A stretch of 17,465 nt of DNA, taken from contig JBGPKH010000115.1 in assembly GCA_041485845.1 (NCBI GenBank), positions 1 through 17,465 on the forward strand, written 5' to 3'. This DNA comes from OMOG01 sp041485845 (GTDB lineage Bacteria; Acidobacteriota; Terriglobia; Bryobacterales; Bryobacteraceae). The notes below the pieces were generated by a model. It was not told the DNA's origin. It ran no database searches and saw nothing but the letters and a program-made list of their open reading frames with translations. Shown here in pieces: positions 1 to 8,700 of the stretch (the stretch's first letter is position 1; each line of letters starts with the position of its first letter). The position numbers and the translations under genes were made by a program.

Positions 1-1737
1 GGCCTTCGGGTGACCTCCAGAGAAAAAGCTGGACATTAGCTCGAATTCCGTGCAAAATATTGTTTGTTTCTCAAGAACCTGAATCCGGTGCGTCGCATAC
101 GCGAACTCATGGAGGAGTTGGGGCGTACGCGACGGGAGCGCGATCAGGCCCGCAAACAGGTGGAGCAGGTAGAAGGGGAGAAGCAGCGACTTCACGAGAA
201 ACTGGAGCGCCTGCGGGAGGAGAATGAGCGACTGCGCAACGAACTGGAAGCCGCGCTGCGTGCTCGCAAACGCCAAGCCGCTCCGTTCTCGCGCGGCAAG
301 CCGAAGGACAATCCCAAACCTCCGGGGCGCAAGTCCGGTAAGGCCCATGGCGCCCACCATCAACGGCCGGTCCCGGAGCATGTAGACGAAGAGATCCAGG
401 TCAACGCTCCAGCGCAGTGCCCCGACTGCGGGGGGCCACTCACCCTCGAGCGGGTGGAATCGCAATACCAGGAAGAGATCGTGCGCCGCACCTGGGTGCG
501 GCGCTTCCACATTCCCATCTGCCGTTGTGACCAATGTCAGAAGCGGGTGCAGGGCCGGCACCCGCTGCAAACCTCTGACGCCATCGGGGCAGCGGCGGTG
601 CAGGTGGGACCGGAGGCCGTCACCCTGGGAGTGCTGATGAACAAGTCCCAAGGCTTGCCCCACGCCGATGCCGCCGCCATTCTCAAGCAGGGTTTCGGAT
701 TGACGATGAGCCCGAGCGGCATCTGCCGGGCCATCCAACGGGTGGCGCGCAAAGCGGAAGCCACTTGGCACGCCTTACGGGATGCCGTCCGGCGTAGCGA
801 GCTAGCGCATATGGACGAAACCGGCTGGAAGGTGGATGCGCAATTGCGCTGGCTCTGGGGGGTGGTCACGCAGCAGATCACCTACTGCGAGATTCTGCCG
901 GGACGGGGTTTTGCCGAGGCGGCGTCGATTCTGGGGGCTGACTACGCGGGTTGGTTGATCCATGAACGGGCTGCAGTTGTACTACAAGTTTCTGAAGGCG
1001 GCCCATCAAAGTTGTGCCTGGCACCTGATTGCTCGATGCCGCAAGATGGCGGTCGCCTCCCCGTCCACTGCCCGCTTTCCCCTGGCCGTGAAACAACTGC
1101 TGGAACAAGCCCTGGCTTTACGGGATCGCTATTTAGAGCAGAAGATCTCGCTCCACGGCTTGTGGACAGCCACTGGTCGGCTGGAAGCCAAATTGGACCG
1201 TATGCTGGCGCCCACGCAACGCGACGCGGCGAATCAGCGCCTGGCAAACCACCTGCGCCACGAACGTCCCTACCTGTTCACCTTTCTTTACTGTCCGGGC
1301 TTAGTGGACGCCACCAACAACGTGGCCGAGCGGGTGATGCGCATCCTGGTGATGATCCGCAAGAACTGGGGCGGCAACCGCACCGAGAAGGGCGCGCGGG
1401 TGCAGGCGGTGCTCACCAGCGTCTTATGCACCGCCAAGCAGCAGGACAAGGATGCGTTTGCCTTGCTGGTCGATTTGCTGCGATCCGCCGAGCCGAAGTT
1501 GCTCGACCTGCTGCCGCCGGACGTCCCGATGAATCCGCCAGGGAGGGAAGCCTCTTCCGGGAATGCACCGGTTGTCAGGAAGTCATTCGATCCACCAAAG
1601 CCCATTCCATTCGTGCCGTCTGTTGATGGCTTGATGCTACAGCAGACCGCACCTCCACCACCTCCACCGATCTTCAACTCAGCTTAAGTCTCAGTATTGG
1701 ACCTCCTACCCCGGTAAATCAATACCAACGAACGCAG
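1..1737 (+). mobile_element. IS66-family insertion sequence, left end probably outside window
   Basis: The only gene seen is a single tnpC-type transposase (64-1687, frameshifted). No tnpA/tnpB-like small genes precede it in the 63 bases available, which would fit the single-gene ISBst12-like branch of IS66 if they are truly absent. I compared bases 1-63 with the reverse complement of 1688-1740 by eye and found no convincing terminal inverted repeat, so the boundaries are not established. The right limit is set only because the recombinase remnant begins at 1738. The stretch 1688-1737 has no gene and should contain the right end of the element. Confidence 0.6.
64..1687 (+). pseudogene. IS66-family transposase (TnpC), split by a one-base insertion
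   Basis: DDE-type transposase of the IS66 family, which cuts and rejoins the ends of its element. Domains in order: a basic N-terminal coiled coil (residues about 15-70), a basic linker, the IS66 zinc finger (CPDC at 119-122, CRCDQC at 153-158), then the DDE catalytic core beginning with HMDETGW (Asp251). After residue 300 the reading frame is lost and similarity resumes in the +2 frame from 962 (GLQLYYKF, HQSCAWHL). It reaches the third catalytic residue in NVAER (Glu codon 1328-1330) and the NWGGN motif. Deleting one A of GAAC at 964-967 restores H-D-G, where D is the second catalytic Asp. Translation would start at TTG 64 or ATG 109; an in-frame stop lies at 37-39. The C-terminus has an unusual proline-rich tail ending in six Pro. 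Either a recently inactivated copy or a sequencing error; programmed frameshifting is less likely because no slippery run is present. Confidence 0.88.
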
Positions 1738-2170
1738 TCAGACGTTCAGAGTGAATCGGGATGGATGTAGGTTCAAATCGAGCCCCCGCAACCAACCAAA
1801 CGCGCATCCCGCCTTCTTCAACACGTAGCGGTTCCTTCCGAACAGACTCCATTCACCTCTAGCGATGTAGTGATCGCCTGCCGGTTCCATCGTGATGCTG
1901 GTGACGTGTTGCTGGAGTTCTGCCCGCGCACGCTCAACGTCCCTGTTCTGGAGTTGTGCGATGTTCCCGAGGCGGCTCGTCACGAAACGTTCGAAGGTCA
2001 TCGATATCGACCCGGAGCCCGCTGGGTTCCAGGCTGCGGCTCGTGATGGTGCGGAGTTCGTGTTCGCGCTTGCCAATCGCCTGCGTGAGTGATGGGCTGG
2101 GGACGCAGTTTGCGGCCGTGGTGATGAGGTTGGCGAGTCCGCGATCGAGGCGTTGCTTGCGCGTGTTGGG
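1738..2170 (-). pseudogene. C-terminal remnant of a large serine recombinase, frameshifted
   Basis: The reverse strand encodes text typical of the C-terminal end of large serine recombinases: a helical stretch (QRLDRGLANL, SPSLTQAIGKREHEL, then DIDDLRTF) followed in another frame by FVTSRLGN, DVERARAELQQHVTSI, a β-rich GDHYIARGEWSLFG and the tail RGLDLNLHPS. The two parts lie in different frames. Removing one T from the run ACGTTTCGTG (minus strand, about 1981-1990) would join DLRTF directly to VTSRLGN, so a single-base insertion explains the break. The catalytic N-terminal domain and zinc-ribbon region are absent. The 5' side (about 2150-2175) runs straight into a TPR gene fragment, so this is a deletion or rearrangement scar. 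Family assignment rests on remembered sequence patterns. It is non-functional and shows that site-specific recombination once acted here. Confidence 0.72.
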
Positions 2171-2605
2171 CCGGGCCAGCGCGAGTTCCTCCCGTTGCTC
2201 AGCCACCCGCGCCAGGTCGTAATGCAGCCCCGAGTCTCCCGGCTTGGCCGCGACGGCCGCCTTCCATCGCTCGATCGCCGCCCACAGCGGCTCCTCGATG
2301 TTCTGGAGCGCGTCCTGGGCTACCCGGTTCCCCTTCCTCCGGATGCGGTCGAAGATCCGCCGCGCCTCCGCCTTCGCCTCGTACGAGAGAAACGGATACT
2401 CGAGCGCCACCTGGTGGTCGTCCGGATCGAGCCGGATCGCCGCGCCGAACTCGCCGCGCGCCTTCTCGTTCTCCCCGATCTTCAGATAGGTATACGCGAG
2501 ATCCTTCCGGATCGACGTCCGCTCCGGCGCAACCGCGATCGCCTCCCGAAGCCCGCGCACCGCCGCATCGTAGTCTTTCCTCCGCAGCGCCTCTACGCCT
2601 CGCAT
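2171..2605 (-). pseudogene. TPR-protein fragment, truncated at both ends
   Basis: From ATG at 2603-2605 about 145 residues read as tetratricopeptide repeats: EALRRKDYDAAVRGLREAI, then AYTYLKIGENEKARGEFGAA, and a third helical pair around LHYDLARVAEQREELALA. An in-frame stop (TAA) lies about 40 bases upstream with no alternative start and no signal peptide, whereas proteins of this type are usually longer and often secreted; the 5' part therefore seems lost. At the 3' side the frame stays open but the text changes abruptly near 2150-2175 to serine-recombinase sequence, so the open frame of 223 codons is a chimera. No role can be assigned beyond a former protein-protein interaction scaffold. 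The exact breakpoint cannot be placed from sequence alone. Confidence 0.6.
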
Positions 2606-2890
2606 GTCGACTGAGTGCCTGCTCTTGCTCGTGATTCTCTGTTAAACTTTGTAGGGTGGTCCCCCGGGACCGCGCCGGACGCCCTCGCCCGGCCTCTGCG
2701 GTGCGACCACCTACTCCCATCCTCAACAAGACGTAAGCAAAGCAGGCTACTACCTCGCTTCCGTCCCGCGATAGAACTGGAACTGGAAGATGCGCGCGAT
2801 ATCTGAATCAGCCCCGTACGACTCCATTTCCTGCGCGGTCGTGCGGGTGCGGCAACGGAACGCGCCGCCGAATTGAGGAGGGAATCAGCG
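2606..2890. other. Intergenic stretch without a recognisable gene
   Basis: I see no supported coding region in either strand. It contains a perfect short inverted repeat, GGTCCC-CC-GGGACC, at 2658-2671 in a GC-rich context, an ACTGGA tandem pair near 2775, and the ribosome binding site of the next gene (GAGGAGGGA, 2876-2884). The inverted repeat has no T-run after it and is too small to call a terminator; it could be a dispersed palindrome. Confidence 0.5.
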
Positions 2891-3322
2891 ATGTTCGAAT
2901 TGCTTCACTTCAACGCAGCGCTCCAGGTGGTGTTGCCATGCGTGCTCACCGCGTGCGGCGGTCTCATCGCCGCCAGCCTCATCCGCTGGCACAATGAGCG
3001 CGACCCGTTCATCACGCTCTTGGACGCTCCCGCGGAGCCCCCAAGCCCGCCGGACCCAGCGCCGATTGCTGGAGCCGAGTCCTTCGACCCGCGCCCGTAT
3101 CGTTTCCAATTGCGGTGGAATCCGGAGCTCGGGACCTACGCCAGCGGCGCGCGCAGCCGCGAGCAGAACAAGATCTTCCGCGAGCGCGTCTACAACGAGT
3201 TCCGCCTGTACGTCGAATACGACCTCGACACGCTCGCGCTCTGCGATGTCGTGCGCAAATCCCTCGCGTTCACGGAAGCCGAGCGCGCCGAGGTTATCGC
3301 CGACTTAGTGAAAAATCAGTGA
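2891..3322 (+). CDS. Hypothetical protein with one N-terminal membrane segment
   Basis: A 143-residue protein I do not recognise. The start chosen is ATG 2891 because a strong Shine-Dalgarno sequence (GAGGAGGGA, 2876-2884) sits 6 bases before it; a TTG 18 bases further upstream overlaps that site and is less likely. Residues about 9-31 (ALQVVLPCVLTACGGLIAAS) form a single hydrophobic segment, so the product is probably a membrane-anchored or signal-anchored protein. A proline-rich linker follows (about 46-62), then a soluble, charged, probably helical domain containing REQNKIFRERVYNEFRLY. The Cys-containing hydrophobic segment is not a clear lipobox. Its 3' end overlaps the convergent gene by 29 bases. 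No function is proposed. Confidence 0.6.
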   Translation: MFELLHFNAALQVVLPCVLTACGGLIAASLIRWHNERDPFITLLDAPAEPPSPPDPAPIAGAESFDPRPYRFQLRWNPELGTYASGARSREQNKIFRERVYNEFRLYVEYDLDTLALCDVVRKSLAFTEAERAEVIADLVKNQ

Positions 3323-3785
3323 CGCTCGCGAACAGCAGCTTCGCGGCCTCACGATCAAACTTCGCTTCGAAAGCGGCCAGGGCCCGCACGCTCTCGCTCG
3401 GCTTCACTTGGCATGCGTTCAGCAATTTCGCGAACGCCAAAACCTCGGTGAACGTCGCTTCCGCGTGCGGCAGCGCCGACTTGCGTCCCGGGGGAGCGAC
3501 GAACCGGGCCATCCAGATCCCCCGATCTTTCGAATAATGCAGTCCCTGAAAGCGCTCCAGGCTCCGCTCGTCCATCCGATACGTGGTCGGACTTACCTCC
3601 CCGAGCCACTCCGGAAACTCCCTTGCCTCTGGCCCACTTCGAAGTAAACGTGCCTGGAAACGCCGCAGACACTCCGCCGTGCGGCGGGACAATTCCGAGG
3701 CCGGCGTTTGCGAGTCAAGCCGCGCGCCGTGCCGCCTCCCCAAGCTCCTCGTCAATCCGTCTCCCACGGGAAAGTGAAGTCGCAT
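3294..3785 (-). CDS. Hypothetical protein, convergent with its neighbour
   Basis: A 163-residue basic protein I do not recognise. ATG at 3783-3785 is the first available start, since TGA lies in frame 6 bases upstream; no clear Shine-Dalgarno sequence precedes it. The second half (DERSLERFQGLHYSKDRGIW, then AEATFTEVLAFAKLLNACQV) reads like a folded α/β or helical domain. The first 60 residues are Arg-rich and less convincing, so the true start could be internal, for example Met at residue 71. No signal peptide or membrane segment. Its last 29 bases overlap the end of the plus-strand gene 2891-3322. It has the same orientation as the two-component pair, with 83 bases between its start (3785) and the end of the regulator gene (3869). 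Confidence 0.45.
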   Translation of the reverse strand: MRLHFPVGDGLTRSLGRRHGARLDSQTPASELSRRTAECLRRFQARLLRSGPEAREFPEWLGEVSPTTYRMDERSLERFQGLHYSKDRGIWMARFVAPPGRKSALPHAEATFTEVLAFAKLLNACQVKPSESVRALAAFEAKFDREAAKLLFASVTDFSLSRR

Positions 3786-3868
3786 AGTGAATCAGACTGC
3801 AGCCAGCGTGGACACCTCGTGCCGTGTGTTCGGCATCCTCGCGCAACCATCATAACGCCCGAACTGCC

Positions 3869-5779
3869 CTAGCCGTTGAACCGGTAGCCCTCGCCCCGAA
3901 CGTTCTCGATCCAATCCTCCCCAATCGCAGCGCACAGGTTGTTGATCGCCTTGGAGAGCTTCACGCTTTGCGATCGATGACGCTTCGATTTATCGTGGCT
4001 GTACACTTCTTGATACACCTCGTGGAAGATTTGGTCGTACGTGCACAGGTTCGGCTTCCTCGCATGAAGGAACATAAGGATGTTGAATTGCAGCCTCGGG
4101 AGTGTTGCTGCGCGTCCATTCACCCGGGCAACTCGGTTCGGGCCGTCGATCTCGATCCCCGGCGATGCCGCTTCTGGATCCGGCGCTGCAATCAGGGCTG
4201 CCGCCACTAGCGTGTGTAGCAGAATCGTCAATTCCTTCTGCGTCGACGACTCCGCTGGATCGAACTTCGCCACGCGGCTGATCGCTTCGTAGTAGATTCC
4301 AGCTTGGTAGCAGTTGACGTCGAAGTTCGGCATCTGGCAAGCCAGCTGGCGGACGTCGCGGATCGCCTGCAACGCCGTCCGGCACCCCCTGTCCACCCCC
4401 GCCCAATCAAGCTGCCGGAACTTGCTCGTGTCCGTGAGGCGTCTCTCCATCTCCAACAGTTCGCTCATCCCCCCGCATTCCACCCAGTCGAATCGGATCA
4501 GCGCCTCGATCGCGACGTGATTCGCAAGCACCGGCGACGTCCCAGCCTGCGCAAAATCCGTGCACCATGCGCGCCCGCTCTGGTCCGCCAGTACGTTCTC
4601 GCCGCTCAGACTCCCCGGAGAGTTGGCGACCCACGATTCCGTGCCGTCCGGCCAGGCTGTCACACGCGCCAGAGGGTCTCCGTAGCCGGCCGCAGACCCG
4701 CCCGGCAAATAGAGCTCGCCTCTTTCGAGCCGTACGGGAAATTTGACGCGCCCGCTCTCTCGCGTCAGGGCGCTCACGATGCCGGCCAGTTTATGCGTCG
4801 ATACATTGCCGAGCAAACGCCGGCGGTACAGCTCGCTGAGCGGCTCCTCCCGCCGAGACGAATCCTCGCGATGCCACGGCGGGAGCGTCGTGTCGAATAG
4901 GCCTTTGACCGCGGCCTGGAACTCCCGCGGCGTTCTATACGCCGCGCGCAGATTCGTCACCCCGTCCGTCTCCGGCGTGTAGATCGCGTACGCGATTGCG
5001 CCGAAATGCGTCGTGATCACCCAATGGTTCAAGTACGTTGAATTTCCTCCCTGTGCCTTCGGCCCCACTTTCCGCACCAGCGCTACCTCTTCCTCAATCA
5101 ACTCGCGCGGTCCCAATACGACGATGTAGAACTCCCTGCCAGCCACTGGCGCCGGTATCGAGATCTCTAGCGCTATGCGATGCCCGCTGTTCCAAAGAAC
5201 TTTTTCGATCGTCACCCGTTGCTGCTCGTTATAAAAGAGGCGCTTCAGCAGATCCGTCGCTTCCAGATCGCTATTTGCTTTTGCCGCCCGGCTGATGCTG
5301 TCAGCCAGATTCTGAAAGTTGAGCCCCGTCGCCGGCGCGAAGATCACCTGTGCCATCCAGTTCGTCTGAGTCCGGTTTAACGCTGTCTCCACCGCGTCGA
5401 CGAGCTTCGATCGGCCGTCCTGTTTCGACACCAGCTGCAGCGGCTCCGCGAGCGCTTGCGCTTCCTTTTGCGCGCCGTTGACAAAAGTCGTGTAGATAAT
5501 CTTGGGTATTGGTGCAAAGCGCTCCTGCCTCGCCAGATCCAGACCGCTGCGGTCGTGGTTGTCTTCATCCTCCTTCAACCGGAGGTCCAGGATCGCGACG
5601 TGGAACCAGCCATTCTCCAAAACCTCGCGCGCCTCGTCCAACGACGTGGCTGTTGTGATTTTCCAGCCCCTGTCGGTGAGCGTTCGCAACGGGCCGCGGA
5701 TGAAAAGCTTGTCGTTGTCCGCCAGCAGGATGTGAACTGGCAACTTAGCGTCCTTCTTCGTCGTCTTGGCAGTGCTCAT
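3869..5779 (-). CDS. Response regulator: receiver + degenerate phosphotransferase-like domain + OmpR-type winged helix
   Basis: A 636-residue cytoplasmic regulator, probably phosphorylated by the kinase encoded just upstream and acting on DNA. Receiver domain at about 14-135: acidic pocket ADND (Asp21/Asn22), phosphoacceptor Asp65 in AILDLRL, Thr97/98, Lys119 in VSKQD. A large middle region (about 140-520) has the layout of an aminoglycoside phosphotransferase/kinase-like fold: an N-lobe-like β-sheet (ALEISIPAPVAG, FYIVVLGPRELIEEEVAL) and, at 387-409, a segment matching a catalytic loop plus metal site (PGSLSGENVL..WCTDFA). The expected HGD is PGS (Ser390) and the expected N-lobe Lys is Val221, while Asn395 and Asp408 remain, so it is probably a pseudoenzyme used for binding. 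C-terminal OmpR/PhoB winged helix at about 540-636, ending ENVRGEGYRF. ATG 5779 overlaps the kinase stop by four bases (ATGA), implying coupled translation. Typical OmpR-type regulators are about 230 aa, so the insert is the oddity. The middle-domain call is inference. Confidence 0.88.
   Translation of the reverse strand: MSTAKTTKKDAKLPVHILLADNDKLFIRGPLRTLTDRGWKITTATSLDEAREVLENGWFHVAILDLRLKEDEDNHDRSGLDLARQERFAPIPKIIYTTFVNGAQKEAQALAEPLQLVSKQDGRSKLVDAVETALNRTQTNWMAQVIFAPATGLNFQNLADSISRAAKANSDLEATDLLKRLFYNEQQRVTIEKVLWNSGHRIALEISIPAPVAGREFYIVVLGPRELIEEEVALVRKVGPKAQGGNSTYLNHWVITTHFGAIAYAIYTPETDGVTNLRAAYRTPREFQAAVKGLFDTTLPPWHREDSSRREEPLSELYRRRLLGNVSTHKLAGIVSALTRESGRVKFPVRLERGELYLPGGSAAGYGDPLARVTAWPDGTESWVANSPGSLSGENVLADQSGRAWCTDFAQAGTSPVLANHVAIEALIRFDWVECGGMSELLEMERRLTDTSKFRQLDWAGVDRGCRTALQAIRDVRQLACQMPNFDVNCYQAGIYYEAISRVAKFDPAESSTQKELTILLHTLVAAALIAAPDPEAASPGIEIDGPNRVARVNGRAATLPRLQFNILMFLHARKPNLCTYDQIFHEVYQEVYSHDKSKRHRSQSVKLSKAINNLCAAIGEDWIENVRGEGYRFNG
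5776..5779 (-). promoter_or_regulatory. ATGA stop/start overlap coupling kinase and regulator
   Basis: On the minus strand ATGA contains both the kinase stop (TGA, 5778-5776) and the regulator start (ATG, 5779-5777). This arrangement normally means one mRNA and translational re-initiation, which keeps kinase and regulator amounts linked. Confidence 0.85.
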
Positions 5780-8700
5780 TTTCCGCCTCCCGCCTCTGCT
5801 CCCTCCATCGAGTCGTCGATGGGAAGCGAAAGCTCGATCGTGGTTCCCGCGGGTCCAGTTGACGCCACCCGTATATCACCCTGGTACGTCTGTGCGATCG
5901 TTTGCACGATTAGCAGGCCCACTCCCGATCCGCGGGACTCCGGCGTCTTCGGAACCGCCTCCCGGAATAACCTTCCTAGCAGTTCGGCCGGAATCCCGTG
6001 CCCGTTGTCCGCCACCCCGAGCACCGCGACCTGCGCTTGCCGCCGGATCGAGAGCGTGACTGCGGGCTTCGGCTGCCGCTCCACCGCTCGCATCGCGTTG
6101 TCGACGAGAATCTCCAGCGTTCGCGACAACCACACGGGACTGATTCGGACGCGCAGGTTACCACCGGCCCCTGCTTCCGGACCGCCCAGCACCCCCTTGC
6201 CCGATTCCTGGTTCCTCCGCTGCTCTGCCCATTCTTCTACTTCGTGAAAAAGGTTGACGGACTCCGCCTCCTGCCCCCCTAGCCGCGGCGTGGCCAGCCG
6301 TTGGGCTATGATCTCCTTCGCCCGCTCCTGGATGATTTCCAGGCTCTCCGCAATGTTTCGCTCTCGCGCCGTTAGCTTCTTCTTCGATTTCGGACCCAGC
6401 AGCGCCGCCAGATCTTCCGCTTCGTTCCGGATCGTCACCGCAAAATTCTGCGTCCGATGCCGCGAGGCGCTGTCGATCATTCCCAACCATGCCAACGCCA
6501 TCTGCCCGGCAACTACCCCTCGCATCTTCTCTCGATCGTTAAACAGGCGCGTGTTGCGAATGGCGACGGCGGCTTGGTTGGCAAACAGCGTGATATCGCC
6601 GATCTCCTCCTCTTCAAACCGGTGCGGGCGTCTGTAGTTGACGAAGATAACCCCGACAGTCTTATGCGCGACGGCGAGCGGCACGACTAGACAAGAGCGG
6701 ATGCTCTCACGTTCTACGAACCTCTTCCCGGCAAAGTCCCGGTCTCGCGTGATATCTTCGATGGCCTCGGGCTGGCTCGTATGTAGCGCTTTGTAAACTA
6801 GACTGTCCGCCGCGAGGATGTTCGCTGCTACGCTGACTTCCTGTGGATATCTCACGCCGTACATCGAGGGTGCGCGGTCGATCCTTCCGGTCTGAGGATC
6901 GCATGCGTAAAGCGTCACCGCATCGCAACCCGACGTCGCACCGATTCCATTCACCACAGCGTCGAGCGTCTCTTTAAGGTCGCGATCTCCCAGGACCATC
7001 ACTTTTGCGACTTCCCGCGCCGCCGCGCGTAGGCTTTCCGCTCGCTCCGTCCCGGCGAAGCGTTCGAGCGCGATCGCCGTCTCTTTCGACAGAAGATCCA
7101 GCAACTCCTTCTCGTCCGCTGTGAAGTGACGGTCGAGACTCGAAAACACCAGCATCGCCCCGATGGGCGCGTCTTGTCCCGCCCGAAACATCGGAACACC
7201 CATCATCGTCTTGACTTCCATCTCTCGGAGGTGCGGCAGAACCACGAAATCTTGCGGCTGGCTGAGATCGTCGACTACGACGGGTTGCCTCCTTTCGATG
7301 ATCCAGCCTGAAAACGATAGCTGCCCCGGTTGGAACGTAAGTTCGGGCCGGTGCTGCCATCCCCACGCTGCCTCCGCGCGGAGCAGTCCGTCCCGGTCGG
7401 GCAAAACGGCTCCCGTAGCCCTGACTCTCAGGTGTTGACCGATCACTTTGCACGCGCCGCCGAGAGCGGCGCTCCTCGTAGCTGCCGACAATAACGTCTT
7501 AGCCAAATCGTCGAGCGCCTGCCGCTGGTTCTCTTTCTTTTCGAATAGTTGTGCCGTGTGAATGGCGATCGCCGCTTGATCTGCAATATGCCCCAACGTG
7601 GCAAGATCCTCTTTGGTAGGACGGAACGGAGTGCGGTAATTCGCGAAAAGCGCCCCGACTTTGCGCCCCGCTATCTGGAGCGGAATGGCGACGCAGGATT
7701 TCACCCGTTCCAAAGCCGCGAACGATCCGTTCGTAAGCAGCCGATCCTTCGGAACATCGTCCGCGACATACTCCTTGTCATATTGCAGGATTCGGTAAAC
7801 GGGTGAATCGGGAGTGAGCCGCGTAGGCGGATGGGAGGCCGTGTGTCCCGACGTTTTCGACCGTCGGACTTCAAAACCTTGTGCCTCGCACGCGTGTAGG
7901 CACGCGACGTCGCACGACAGGAGTTCCCGCGTCGCGTCTGCCACGGCGGCCATCGTCTTGTCCAAGTCACCCAGCGTGCTGATCTTTGCCAAGGCGTCGA
8001 GGGTGTTCTTGGCGCGTTGCATTTGGTCCGTAAGCAGGGCTGCCTTTAACGCCATCGCCGCTGTGCTGGCGAAGCTTTGAATAAACCTCTGTGTTCGGGG
8101 AAATGGCGTCGAGTCGTTGTATTTTGCCTTATGGCTGATGTACAGTACCGCGACTGGACGCTGATCGACTTCGAGCAGGACCCCTTGAAAACTGTTTACC
8201 CCCAGCTTTCGTAACGCTTGCGCCGCGGCCTTCATTAGGTTGGAGGAGTTCCGGGAGGACAGGTTCCTGCACTCTAGATATCTTTCGCGAATCACTCGTG
8301 CGGTGCAGCCGCGCTTTCGGAGATCCCCCCGTTCGAACTGTTGCCGTGCTTCGGGCGTGTAGCCGACTTCGATGAACTCCCTTTTGAAGAGCTCTCCCCG
8401 GTAAGACTCATCGAGGATGACCATCGAAGCGAAGTCGGCTTCAGCATGAGTGCGCGCCTGGTTCAGAATCTCGCTCTCCAGTTCCTTTAGATCCGTCCGC
8501 CCTGCCAGCGACAGCGAAGCTTGATTGAGGTCCTCGATGTCTTTCAGCCTCTCCTTTGCCAGCTTGTCCAGCCGCATACGGCCGATCAGAACCGAGACCT
8601 GCGTCGATACGGTCTCGATAACTTGGACATAGTCTTCGTCAAAAATGCTGGGGTGCTCGCATTCGAACTCGCCCAAACCGATGTACCCGATGATTTCGTG

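Noticed and set aside
1..1740. Terminal inverted repeats of the IS66 element
   Set aside because: Comparing 1-63 with the reverse complement of 1688-1740 gave only a shared GACCTCC in direct orientation, not a convincing inverted repeat.
1934..2605. Single intact 223-residue TPR protein
   Set aside because: The last third reads as serine-recombinase C-terminal sequence, so the frame is a fusion of two gene fragments.
2873..2890. TTG start giving six more residues for the gene at 2891
   Set aside because: These codons consist of the ribosome binding site itself; ATG 2891 is correctly spaced from it.
5456..6247. A 263-codon plus-strand frame (and several others up to 9721) opposite the kinase and regulator genes
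   Set aside because: Shadows of the HATPase, GAF and receiver coding sequence; compositions are Arg/Ser/Pro-rich and no domain is recognisable.
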